Shown: positions 1 to 6,550 of the stretch, one piece after another
How positions within the stretch are numbered: the stretch's first letter is position 1
Layout of the letters: the number at the start of each line of letters is the position of its first letter
From: an uncultured Coriobacteriaceae bacterium
GTDB lineage: Bacteria > Actinomycetota > Coriobacteriia > Coriobacteriales > Atopobiaceae
NCBI GenBank assembly: GCA_900551595.1
Contig: URWR01000078.1
Location: 1-7,340, forward strand
Direction: 5' to 3'
DNA length: 7,340 bases
The notes under the pieces: generated by a model
Database searches by the model: none
Seen by the model: only the letters and a program-made list of their open reading frames with translations
Told to the model about the DNA's origin: nothing
Position numbers and translations under genes: made by a program

Positions 1-712
1 TTATGCCGTCTGCACCCGGAATAAGAGAGAGCGCCATGTCACAGACAGCGGTAATACCAAGGGCATTGAGTTGTTGAAAGTATGCCTTATAGATCGGGAC
101 AAGTTCTTCTGCGGTGAACGAACCCAAAATAGCGGCCATAGCTTCCATGCCTGCAGCTTCACGCAGCACGCCCGTAAGATGCCCTGCTTCATCGCGATCA
201 TATGACCCTCCAACAGGAGGTTCACTCTCATCGGTAAGACCAAGCTTCGCCAAACCTGCCGAATTGGTCCATACGGTATGCCCGTCCCCTGAATACATGG
301 CAACGGGTCGATAGGGAAAGGCGGTGTCGAGTGAAGCGCGTGTTGGTGCCACGGGCGGATTCCACAGGTTATCGCGCCAACCATGAGAAAGAAGCCACGA
401 GGAGCCGGGGTGTGTTTTGGCGAACGCAACCATGTGAGCAACGCAGTCTTCCTCAGAACTACCTGCATACTCTTCTGCACACGCCGAAGGAAAAAGCGCC
501 GCGTCCAACACATGCTCATGCGCATCATGAAAACCCGGGCAGATAAAAGCGGCGCCAAAATCGACAATCTCATCGTCTGGTCGACGATGTTGTTGAAGCT
601 CATCCAGTGGAAAGACAGCAGTTATACGAGCATTCTCAACAACAATACAGAGCGGAAGCACTTTGTATTCCGCTCCGGTAAATACCTGTTCTGAACAGAA
701 TATGGTCCTCAT
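1..712 (-). CDS. YtcJ-type amidohydrolase (Amidohydro_3 family), C-terminal part cut off by window edge
   Basis: Reading leftward from an ATG at 712, the frame stays open for 237 codons to the window edge, so only the N-terminal part is seen. The translation starts MRTIFCSEQVFTG. It shows the small N-terminal beta-sandwich of amidohydrolases (about residues 1-58) and then CPGFHDAHEHV (59-68), where His65 and His67 are the expected HxH metal ligands opening the TIM barrel. Later segments YSGDGHTVWTNSAGLAKLGL (140-159) and GVLREAAG (181-188) resemble the YtcJ branch (metal-dependent amide or ester hydrolases, usually cytoplasmic). A Shine-Dalgarno-like AGAGGTG precedes the ATG. The gene lies 93 nt downstream of the ABC transporter ATPase on the same strand, with no convincing terminator between them, so co-transcription is possible. 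The substrate cannot be told. A same-strand ORF in another frame (603-1) is a shadow of this gene. Confidence 0.88.
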   Translation of the reverse strand, partial: MRTIFCSEQVFTGAEYKVLPLCIVVENARITAVFPLDELQQHRRPDDEIVDFGAAFICPGFHDAHEHVLDAALFPSACAEEYAGSSEEDCVAHMVAFAKTHPGSSWLLSHGWRDNLWNPPVAPTRASLDTAFPYRPVAMYSGDGHTVWTNSAGLAKLGLTDESEPPVGGSYDRDEAGHLTGVLREAAGMEAMAAILGSFTAEELVPIYKAYFQQLNALGITAVCDMALSLIPGADGI

Positions 713-805
713 GTGGCACCTCTATCTGTGCTCAGTGATTGTTGGACCCATTCTCTCACACAGCTTGCTCAGTTCGGCTTTCTGTCACACAACCGATACG
801 TGACA

Positions 806-1573
806 TTATTGCTCGAGATATCGAGCGAGAAACTCGCGTGTACGCTGTTGCTTTGGCATGGTGAGCATCTCTTGAGGTGTACCCCGTTCCACGATAACGC
901 CCTGATCCATAAAGACCACTTCATCAGATACGTCACGCGCAAAAGTCATTTCATGAGTTACCACGACCATAGTCATGCCCTCATCTGCTAAATCACGCAT
1001 GACATTGAGAACTTCGCCTACGATTTCTGGATCCAACGCCGACGTAGGCTCGTCGAAAAGCATGAGGTCGGGACTCATACAAAGAGCACGCGCAATGGCT
1101 ACGCGCTGTTTTTGTCCACCCGAAAGTGTGGATACACTGGCGTGAGCAAATTGTTCCAAGCCAACCTGCGCAAGTCGCTCTAGTGCAATTTCTTCAGCCT
1201 CAGCTTTGCTCATACGTTTGAGCGTCACAGGTGCAAGAGTGCAATTATCCAGCACGTTTTTATTGTTAAAGAGATTGAACCCCTGAAACACCATGCCAAT
1301 ACGCTCTCGAAGAGCATTGACGTTCACGCGATCCGCCGCAAGGTCTGTACCACGAAACCAGACATGTCCTGCATCGGGCACTTCGAGCAAGTTGATGCAG
1401 CGTAAAAGCGTTGATTTGCCCGATCCCGAAGCACCAATAATCGTTACAACCTGACCAGGCATGACATCGAGATTAATGCCCGAAAGCACTTCTCTGCCAT
1501 CGAATGATTTTCTCAATCCTTCAAGGCGAACAACCGGTTCTTGCTCTATAGACTCCTCTATCTGCAACAACAT
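806..1573 (-). CDS. Polar amino acid ABC transporter ATP-binding protein
   Basis: A complete 255-residue ATPase of the GlnQ/HisP type that would power the importer from the cytoplasmic face. All catalytic motifs are intact: Walker [10 protein letters not shown] (47-55), Q-loop Gln97 in VFQGFNLF, signature LSGGQKQ (150-156), Walker B LMLFDEP (170-176), D-loop SALD (178-181) and the switch His207 in VTHEM. Length is typical (about 240-260). The ATG lies only 3 nt after the permease TAG. Its purine-rich Shine-Dalgarno (GAGGGGAGGG) is written inside the last permease codons, so translation of the two is probably coupled. Sequence alone does not give the amino acid; the family serves glutamine, histidine, arginine, cystine and similar substrates. 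Confidence 0.95.
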   Translation of the reverse strand: MLLQIEESIEQEPVVRLEGLRKSFDGREVLSGINLDVMPGQVVTIIGASGSGKSTLLRCINLLEVPDAGHVWFRGTDLAADRVNVNALRERIGMVFQGFNLFNNKNVLDNCTLAPVTLKRMSKAEAEEIALERLAQVGLEQFAHASVSTLSGGQKQRVAIARALCMSPDLMLFDEPTSALDPEIVGEVLNVMRDLADEGMTMVVVTHEMTFARDVSDEVVFMDQGVIVERGTPQEMLTMPKQQRTREFLARYLEQ

Positions 1574-1576
1574 AGC

Positions 1577-2791
1577 CTACGCCCTCCCCTCTTCGGCTGT
1601 TTGCGAAGCAGCTGTTGGCATGGGCATATCAGAAGTGCTCATAAGTGGTTGTGGACGCACATCAAGACGGCGAGCAAGCATGCCGAGCAGGTGAGACGCA
1701 ATGAGCGTAAGCATGAGATACACCACCGCAGCGACCAAATTTGCCTGGAAGTTCTGATAGTAAATACCTGCAACCGTTCTACTTGCAAACATGAGGTCAA
1801 ACGTACCAATAACTGAAAGTACGGAAGAGTCTTTAATGTTTACTACCAGCTCGTTAGAAAGGCCGGGGATAGCATTCTTGATACCCTGCGGAAAGACAAC
1901 TTTGCTCATTGCCTGCCACTGACTTAAACCCAAAGAACGCGCAGCTTCAGCCTGGCCAGGGTCAACTGATTCGATACCTCCGCGCAGCACTTCCATCATG
2001 TAGGCGCATGAGTTAAGCGAAATCGTTACAAGACCTGCTATAAACGTGGTCCAAATCCCATTGATTTGCGTAACGCTCAAAGTTGTTGCACGAAGAAGAT
2101 TAAACACACCGTAGTAGATAATGCAGCCTTGCACCATCATTGGTGTGCCACGAACTATCGTGCTGTAAAAACGAGCAAATCCGCCACCTACAACTTTAAG
2201 AAAACGCGTGAGGTCGTTGTCGGGTCTATCAATTTGCTGCACACGACAAAAGACCAACAGAATGGCAAGAACAAAAGCAATGATGGTGCCAAAGAGCGCC
2301 AGGCCAACGGTGGTCATCGCACCCCTTGCAAAGATGTCACGACCTTGCCACACCATATAGAGCGTGCTTGCAAGCGCATTGTCTGGACGAGATGTTGCAG
2401 TAGTAGCTTCAATCCATGCAGCAACAAATCCCATGACCACACGGTCAATAAACAAAACAAGCGTGATTGCCCAAACTACATATGAGCCAATGCGCAAAGC
2501 GTGACGAACGCCCGTACGAGCAAAAGGCGAAACCTCTGCGTAGTTATTCCAATGCAGAAGTTTAACCACCAGTCCTGCAAAGGAAATAACCAGCCACAAC
2601 ACGAGCAAATAGTACATGACAAGCTCAAGGGTGTAGTAATGCGCCAAAAAGCTCATCTGAGATCGCGGGGAACTCGAAAGTAACATGCCGATTAGTGCAA
2701 CAACGCTGGTACCGAGAAGAACATAACGGTGATCGTTGAGCACGAATGACGCCATGCGCCCAAGGCACGTGGTCTTACGTGCTGAATCCAT
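1577..2791 (-). CDS. Polar amino acid ABC transporter permease with extended N-terminus
   Basis: A 404-residue inner-membrane protein. The C-terminal half (about 155-378) is a MetI-like permease of the His/Glu/Gln/Arg/opine family, with RGTPMMVQ (214-221) and the EAA loop that contacts the ATPase (about 281-311, EAARSLGLSQWQ followed by KVVFPQGIKNAIPG). Family members are usually about 215-240 residues. This one carries about 150 extra N-terminal residues with three more hydrophobic segments (about 22-39, 54-78, 98-120) and a short polar C-terminal tail rich in Met, Ser, Thr and Ala. The ATG at 2791 is supported by CGGAGAT five nt upstream. It follows the binding protein after 78 nt containing a terminator-like hairpin, and precedes the ATPase by 3 nt. 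Only one permease gene is present, so the membrane part is probably a homodimer. Confidence 0.93.
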   Translation of the reverse strand: MDSARKTTCLGRMASFVLNDHRYVLLGTSVVALIGMLLSSSPRSQMSFLAHYYTLELVMYYLLVLWLVISFAGLVVKLLHWNNYAEVSPFARTGVRHALRIGSYVVWAITLVLFIDRVVMGFVAAWIEATTATSRPDNALASTLYMVWQGRDIFARGAMTTVGLALFGTIIAFVLAILLVFCRVQQIDRPDNDLTRFLKVVGGGFARFYSTIVRGTPMMVQGCIIYYGVFNLLRATTLSVTQINGIWTTFIAGLVTISLNSCAYMMEVLRGGIESVDPGQAEAARSLGLSQWQAMSKVVFPQGIKNAIPGLSNELVVNIKDSSVLSVIGTFDLMFASRTVAGIYYQNFQANLVAAVVYLMLTLIASHLLGMLARRLDVRPQPLMSTSDMPMPTAASQTAEEGRA

Positions 2792-2796
2792 ACAAT

Positions 2797-2803
2797 ATCT
2801 CCG
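2797..2803 (-). promoter_or_regulatory. Ribosome binding site of the permease
   Basis: CGGAGAT on the minus strand ends 5 nt before the ATG at 2791 and supports that start. It lies shortly downstream of the U-tract of the attenuator hairpin, so it is present only in read-through transcripts. Confidence 0.6.
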
Positions 2804-2820
2804 ATTCTGTAGCGTGAATC

Positions 2821-2860
2821 AAAAAAGAAATGACCCTGGTTTCTTAATGACCAGGGTCAT
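2821..2860 (-). terminator. Rho-independent terminator or attenuator between binding protein and permease
   Basis: A perfect 11-bp inverted repeat, ATGACCCTGGT (2830-2840) and ACCAGGGTCAT (2850-2860), has a 9-nt loop. On the minus strand it is followed at once by TTCTTTTTT (2829-2821), which is the shape of an intrinsic terminator. On the plus strand no U-run follows, so it acts leftward only. It sits 9 nt past the binding-protein stop and about 30 nt before the permease start. The permease and ATPase still need transcription, so partial termination (more binding protein than membrane complex) is the natural reading. A 3' stabilising hairpin for the binding-protein mRNA is an alternative or additional role. 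Confidence 0.85.
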
Positions 2861-2869
2861 AAAAAGTCT

Positions 2870-3820
2870 TTACTCGGGCTGTCGCTCCATACAGGCGGTC
2901 CATAGCTCCTGACGCTCATCATCAGGAATAGCTGCAATGGCCTCATTTACCACAGCGAGAGCAGCATCTTGTCCCTTTGCAACGCCAGCGTTGTCTGGCA
3001 TCTGAGAGCCCTCAAAACCATCGGTAAGGTCGAGAACAACAAAGTCGGGATAGGTGTCCAGCAGGCGAGGAGCACTCATCTTTGAGAAGGTGATTGCGTC
3101 ACAGGCACCACTTTCGAGGCGCTCTACAACCAGAGGTACAGTCTCAGCAGGTGTCATGTGATTGACGTCTGGAATCTGTTCAATGACCTCGTCATACATA
3201 GTTGCTTGCTGGCCAAGCACCGATGCGCCGGAAAGATCTTCCAGCGTTGTTGCAGAAGCATACTGAGAGTCCTGCTTGGTAATAACGACGATATCGTCAT
3301 CAAGATATGAGTCTGAAAAATCAATAGTCTCTGCACGTTCTGGAGTGGTAGACATGCCTGCGCAAATGATGTCAATCTGACCATTTACCAGGGCATCAAC
3401 CAATCCGTCAAAAGAGAGCTTCACCGCTACCGGCTCCACGCCAAAGGCATCAGCAATTCTCTTAGCAATCTGAACGTCATAACCGTCTGCATAGGCGCCG
3501 GAAACATTTTCAATTGGAATCGTGTACTCAGATTCCTCAGAAACCTGCCAGTTGTATGGCGCATACGCAGCTTCCATGCCCACGCGGAGCACGCTGCCAT
3601 CGCCCAGCATTGCATTTCCTGAAGCGTTTTCAGCAGACTCTGAGCCATCCGAAGTTCCCTCAGCAGCTGGTCCACAACCACTCAAAAGAACAGCACCGCC
3701 CAAACCGAGCGCAGCAATACCAGAGGCCTGTAAAAAGTCACGACGAGTGAAAGTACGCTTGCACTTGAGATCACCAGGGGTGGTCGATGTGAAGCGGACG
3801 CGTGCATTGATGTCGGACAT
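2870..3820 (-). CDS. Amino acid ABC transporter substrate-binding lipoprotein with Tat signal
   Basis: A 316-residue extracytoplasmic binding protein of the family 3 (PBPb) type. From the ATG at 3820 the N-terminus reads MSDINARVRF; twin arginines lie in TRRDFLQASG (25-34), then a hydrophobic stretch and the lipobox LSGC (46-49), with Cys49 as the lipidated residue. An acidic Ser/Glu linker follows. The mature domain shows AYAPYNW, GYDVQIAKRIADAFG, FDGLVDALVNGQIDII and STTPERAETIDFSDSY; the Arg in TPERAE is where this family usually holds the amino-acid carboxylate. The start is set by a strong Shine-Dalgarno (AAAGGGGAG) 4 nt upstream. The frame remains open further upstream to 4051, but that extension overlaps tsaD and does not look like protein. 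The gene heads the ABC transporter operon and is separated from the permease by an attenuator-like hairpin. The ligand is unknown. Confidence 0.94.
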   Translation of the reverse strand: MSDINARVRFTSTTPGDLKCKRTFTRRDFLQASGIAALGLGGAVLLSGCGPAAEGTSDGSESAENASGNAMLGDGSVLRVGMEAAYAPYNWQVSEESEYTIPIENVSGAYADGYDVQIAKRIADAFGVEPVAVKLSFDGLVDALVNGQIDIICAGMSTTPERAETIDFSDSYLDDDIVVITKQDSQYASATTLEDLSGASVLGQQATMYDEVIEQIPDVNHMTPAETVPLVVERLESGACDAITFSKMSAPRLLDTYPDFVVLDLTDGFEGSQMPDNAGVAKGQDAALAVVNEAIAAIPDDERQELWTACMERQPE

Positions 3821-3824
3821 ACTT

Positions 3825-3833
3825 CTCCCCTTT
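3825..3833 (-). promoter_or_regulatory. Strong ribosome binding site that fixes the binding-protein start
   Basis: AAAGGGGAG on the minus strand lies 4 nt before the ATG at 3820. It decides between this start and the longer open frame that reaches 4051, because the downstream ATG is followed directly by a Tat/lipoprotein signal. Confidence 0.75.
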
Positions 3834-3910
3834 CGATCCCGTAGCTCTGGGCTATTTTGGAATAAACGATGCAAACCAATTCGGTTCACGTGGGGCAGAA
3901 GATACGCTCT

Positions 3911-3934
3911 TTGGCACTTCCTCAGAAGTGGCAA
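3911..3934. repeat. Imperfect 24-nt inverted repeat in the leader of the ABC operon
   Basis: Plus-strand arms TTG-G-CACTTC and GAAGTG-G-CAA surround a 4-nt CTCA loop; pairing is complete except for one G-G mismatch. It lies about 90 nt upstream of the binding-protein start. No U-run follows on either strand, so it is not an intrinsic terminator. It could be an RNA hairpin in the 5' leader or a palindromic protein-binding site. Function is unknown. Confidence 0.4.
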
Positions 3935-3961
3935 TTTGTGCTTCGTAACACAATAGCAATA

Positions 3962-3998
3962 AATTGGACTGGATTTTAGATATGTTTTAAGTCCAATT
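3962..3998. repeat. Spaced 9-bp inverted repeat, possible operator
   Basis: AATTGGACT (3962-3970) and AGTCCAATT (3990-3998) are perfect inverted copies with a 19-nt AT-rich spacer. The repeat lies just after the tsaD stop and upstream of the transporter operon. It brackets the candidate -10 element, which would suit a dimeric regulator. As a terminator for tsaD it is poor: the stem is AT-rich, the loop is long, and no clean U-tract follows on the minus strand. Confidence 0.45.
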
Positions 3999-4005
3999 AT
4001 GCCAA
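3977..4005 (-). promoter_or_regulatory. Weak candidate promoter for the ABC transporter operon
   Basis: On the minus strand TTGGCA (4005-4000) and TATCTA (3982-3977) are 17 bp apart, in the most AT-rich part of the 193-nt intergenic region. The -35 is a fair match to the sigma-70 consensus, while the -10 is a poor one (TAAAAT overlaps it but with wrong spacing). The location is right for a promoter serving the binding protein, with a leader of about 150 nt. This is a guess from spacing and position. Confidence 0.25.
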
Positions 4006-4013
4006 TATCACTC

Positions 4014-5015
4014 TCAAGAGGATACGTGCCAGGTTGGACTAACCGGCGCATCAGAAGTTGCCCACATACCTAAAGGTGCGTTGGGATCAGCATCAAGGGT
4101 GAGTGGGGCAAAATCGTTCGCACGATAACTGCGCAGGGCTGCTATGCCAATCATTGCTGCATTATCACCACATGCTCGCATGGGTGGCACCGTTACGCGC
4201 ACACCGCGTTTTTCAAGAGCTTCTCGATAGGCAGCACGGAGACTTGGGTTTGCAGCAACACCGCCGCCGACACAGAAATCTTTTACGCCGGTTTCTTCCA
4301 CGGCAGTAACGGCCTTTGCAACCTGTACATCAATAACGGCTGCTTCAAAGCTTGCCGCGAGATTTGGCAAATTAATTGGCCGGCCAGCACGATTCTCTGC
4401 CTCGATATACGTAATGACAGCCGTTTTAAGACCGGACAAGCTAAAACGATAGTCGCCACTATGCATCATGGCTCGTGGAAAATGAATCGCGCGCGGGTTA
4501 CCTTTTGCAGAAAGCTTTGAAATAACGGGGCCACCTGGATATCCCAGTCCAAGTGCCTTAGCTACTTTGTCAAAAGCCTCTCCCACCGCATCGTCGATCG
4601 TAGCGCCCAGCACTTCATAATCGCCCCAGGCACGTACATGCACGAGCATCGTATTGCCACCCGATACCAAGCTGGCAACAAAGGGCGGCTTGAGATCTGG
4701 AGTCTCAAAAAGATTTGCCATAAGATGGCCTTCGAGATGATGCACAGCAATAAGTGGCAGGTCAGCAGATACGCAGAGTCCCTTTGCGAACGCCACACCC
4801 ACTACAAGAGCACCCACCAAACCAGGCCCTGCTGTCACTCCCACAGCAGAAAGATCAGACGGCAAAAGTGTGTCAGTCCCAAAATGTTCACCAGCACGAG
4901 CCATCGTCTCTTCAAAGACACCGACAATGGCTTCGGTGTGTTTGCGGCTCACCGCCGACGAACTGCTGTCCGGCGCGGGCGGGAACAACGCCACCAAAAC
5001 GAGCATGAAAATCAA
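4014..5015 (-). CDS. tsaD: TsaD C-terminal fragment, frame-shifted from the TsaB-RimI-TsaD fusion
   Basis: This frame holds nearly all of TsaD, the catalytic subunit that transfers threonylcarbamoyl from TC-AMP to A37 of ANN-decoding tRNAs. It is recognisable from SRKHTEAIVG (23-32) onward, with GPGLVGAL, the metal-binding HHLEGH (92-97; His93 and His97), VSGGNTML, FDKVAKALGLGYPGGP, SLSGLKTA, GGGVAANPSLR and CGDNAAMIG (Asp284 the expected third metal ligand). The first part of TsaD (LILSIESSCDETA through FGGVVP) is in the other frame, so this piece lacks the N-terminal strand and nucleotide-binding segment. The ORF's nominal TTG start at 5015 and its first 20 or so residues (MIFMLVLVALFPP) are out-of-frame translation of the GGVVP region and are unlikely to be a true N-terminus. 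I read it as the 3' part of one gene interrupted at about 4950-4980, by mutation, sequence error or recoding. Confidence 0.85.
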   Translation of the reverse strand: MIFMLVLVALFPPAPDSSSSAVSRKHTEAIVGVFEETMARAGEHFGTDTLLPSDLSAVGVTAGPGLVGALVVGVAFAKGLCVSADLPLIAVHHLEGHLMANLFETPDLKPPFVASLVSGGNTMLVHVRAWGDYEVLGATIDDAVGEAFDKVAKALGLGYPGGPVISKLSAKGNPRAIHFPRAMMHSGDYRFSLSGLKTAVITYIEAENRAGRPINLPNLAASFEAAVIDVQVAKAVTAVEETGVKDFCVGGGVAANPSLRAAYREALEKRGVRVTVPPMRACGDNAAMIGIAALRSYRANDFAPLTLDADPNAPLGMWATSDAPVSPTWHVSS

Positions 5016-6516
5016 TTTGGGTTGCTACAACACTTGCGCAAACCACTCCATGAGAATCGGTAAGAGCCATTGCCGTCTCATCGCATGAAGACTCAATTGA
5101 GAGGATAAGCGGACCTGCTTCACGTATCTTTCGCTGTGATTCTTGAGAGCGTTCAGTAGCTTGTATGGGCCATGGTCGAATCGAAGGAGCAGGTTCAGGA
5201 TGCGTATCTGAACCTCCAATAACTTCAGCGGCAAGCGGCAAAGACACGTGCAAAATGAGGGCATCGTGTCCCTTTGCATAATAGTGAGGACGCTTCCCTG
5301 CCTGAGTAAGACCAAGGCTTTTATACAAAGCACAAGCAGGAGCGTTGTGCTCATCAACTTCAAGCGACAGTGTTGAGGCACCAAGCATCTGTGCATCATA
5401 CGCAACACGCGCTATCAGCCGACGAGCAATACCTTCACGCCGACGAGCGCTCTCCACAACAACTTCTGCAACCTCAAAGTCTGATCCAGCGATGTATCCG
5501 CCGGCAAATCCAATAATTGATCCCTGGTCGTGTGCTACCCACCAACTGCGTCCTGGCTGGGATAACTCTTCATAGAACTGCTCATTTGTCCAGGGCGTGT
5601 GTGCGCTCTTCTCATACGCAGCTTTTTCAAGTTTGGCAACCGCCTCTGTGTCATTAAGTGTCATAGGACGAAGCTGCAAATGAATATTTGCAAGAGCATC
5701 ATCAACACCAGTGAGCTCAACAGAGGCGGGTTTTTTAAGTCCTAAACGCGTCCGTTCTGCTTCTTCCGCATCGGAGAGGCGCGTATAAATTGGCAGCACG
5801 AGCGCAGGATCACCATGCGCTGGATCGCCACCAGAAAAGACATGTGCTTCAAGAGCTGCTCGCAACAGACCTTCGCCCGTTGGATACCACACATCCTCTT
5901 CGGTGAATCGTGTAAAACCAGCCGCTTCAAAACGCGCTCGATATTTATGAAGACCATTGCCTGTGAGTGTGAGCTCCTGAGCATCTGTGCGTGCCGCCCA
6001 AGCTTTCACACAAGCATCTGCCTTGATAACAGTCTCTGCTGGAAAGGTTCGATGTACGCCTGTGCTATCCAGCTCATAAATCCCTGGATAAACCTCTCCT
6101 CTCATGGCATCTCCTGCAACAGCAAGCTTGCCACGAACACCTCGCAGCCACGCTGACCAGGCCATGGCATCTAAGGCTGAGGTGCCAAACAGCGGCAAGC
6201 CTGCACCACATGCCATACCTTTTGCCGTTGCAATGCCAATGCGCACACCGGTAAAAGAACCTGGTCCGCGACCGACGAGCACCGCAGTAATATCTCGCAT
6301 AGTAAGGCCAGCGTCAGCAAGAGTGCTTTGAACGGTTGTAACCAGTTCCACATTAGCCTGACGCCGACAGAGATGGTCATGGTCTGCCAGAAGATCCACT
6401 TCACCTTGAGCATCTATCCGCCCAACTGCACAGGCAAGCATGTCTGTAGAGGTATCGAGGGCAAGAACATATCCCTCATTGACACCAGTAACATCCTTAG
6501 GGCACATATCGCTCAT
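4912..6516 (-). CDS. tsaB/rimI/tsaD: TsaB-RimI-TsaD fusion protein, reading frame broken early in TsaD
   Basis: Three domains follow one another in a 534-residue ORF. TsaB (about 16-265) has LALDTSTD and RGPGSFTGVRIGIATAKG (83-100); it is the actin-like partner that pairs with TsaD in t6A synthesis. RimI (about 278-428) is a GNAT N-acetyltransferase for ribosomal protein S18, with LRPMT, the acetyl-CoA loop RRREGIARRL (358-367) and NAPACALYKSLGL (391-403). A polar Glu/Pro/Ser/Gln linker (about 429-468) leads into TsaD, with LILSIESSCDETA (470-482) and IDFHARFGGVVP (501-512). After Val-Pro the frame departs from the family and ends 22 residues later, while true TsaD sequence continues in the frame of 5015-4014. 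Joined, the product would be about 830 residues. The ATG at 6516 has a modest GAAGAG upstream; Met4 is an alternative. It lies 34 nt after the DUF3783 gene, probably in one operon. tsaE is not in the window. Confidence 0.92.
   Translation of the reverse strand: MSDMCPKDVTGVNEGYVLALDTSTDMLACAVGRIDAQGEVDLLADHDHLCRRQANVELVTTVQSTLADAGLTMRDITAVLVGRGPGSFTGVRIGIATAKGMACGAGLPLFGTSALDAMAWSAWLRGVRGKLAVAGDAMRGEVYPGIYELDSTGVHRTFPAETVIKADACVKAWAARTDAQELTLTGNGLHKYRARFEAAGFTRFTEEDVWYPTGEGLLRAALEAHVFSGGDPAHGDPALVLPIYTRLSDAEEAERTRLGLKKPASVELTGVDDALANIHLQLRPMTLNDTEAVAKLEKAAYEKSAHTPWTNEQFYEELSQPGRSWWVAHDQGSIIGFAGGYIAGSDFEVAEVVVESARRREGIARRLIARVAYDAQMLGASTLSLEVDEHNAPACALYKSLGLTQAGKRPHYYAKGHDALILHVSLPLAAEVIGGSDTHPEPAPSIRPWPIQATERSQESQRKIREAGPLILSIESSCDETAMALTDSHGVVCASVVATQIDFHARFGGVVPARAGQQFVGGEPQTHRSHCRCL
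4950..4980 (-). other. Frame-breaking segment in tsaD, apparent 22-nt surplus
   Basis: On the minus strand, codons for FGGVVP end at 4981 and those for SRKHTEAI begin at 4949. In TsaD proteins three residues (usually Glu-Leu/Ile-Ala) separate these, needing 9 nt; here there are 31. The surplus of 22 nt equals seven codons plus one base, which accounts for the frame change. The segment is very GC-rich by count (24 of 31) against balanced surroundings. It can fold as GCC-G-GAC and GTC-GGC with one bulged G around an 8-nt loop. Removing 4950-4971 would restore the frame as VVPARASRKHTEAI, with Ala-Arg where Glu-Leu is usual. I find no nearby source copy. Confidence 0.65.
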
Positions 6517-6550
6517 GGCAACTCTTCTCAGCTCGACATTTGTAACCCGT

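Noticed and set aside
1..603. 200-residue minus-strand ORF starting MSFNNIV
   Set aside because: It is an alternative frame of the amidohydrolase. Its translation shows no family features, while the frame from 712 gives clear amidohydrolase motifs.
783..805. TGTCAC/GTGACA inverted repeat after the ATPase stop as a terminator
   Set aside because: The stem is only 6 bp and no U-run follows on the minus strand.
2066..2485. 139-residue plus-strand ORF opposite the permease
   Set aside because: It is antisense to well-supported permease sequence, with no recognisable domain; a shadow.
3522..3956. 144-residue plus-strand ORF opposite the binding protein
   Set aside because: It is antisense to the Tat signal and mature domain of the binding protein, and there is no family resemblance.
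3821..4013. T-box or other known riboswitch upstream of the amino-acid transporter
   Set aside because: There is no T-box TGGNACCGCG sequence and no recognisable riboswitch core; only simple inverted repeats are visible.
3821..4051. N-terminal extension of the binding protein to a start at 4051
   Set aside because: It overlaps the end of tsaD, reads through the intergenic repeats, and would bury the Tat signal 100 residues in. The start at 3820 has a strong ribosome site.
4950..5015. TTG at 5015 as a genuine independent start for a separate TsaD protein
   Set aside because: The first residues are the out-of-frame reading of the conserved FHARFGGVVP region, and TsaD would lack its N-terminal nucleotide-binding segment.
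4638..5063. 141-residue plus-strand ORF opposite tsaD
   Set aside because: The composition looks like a reversed coding frame, and the opposite strand carries clear TsaD motifs.
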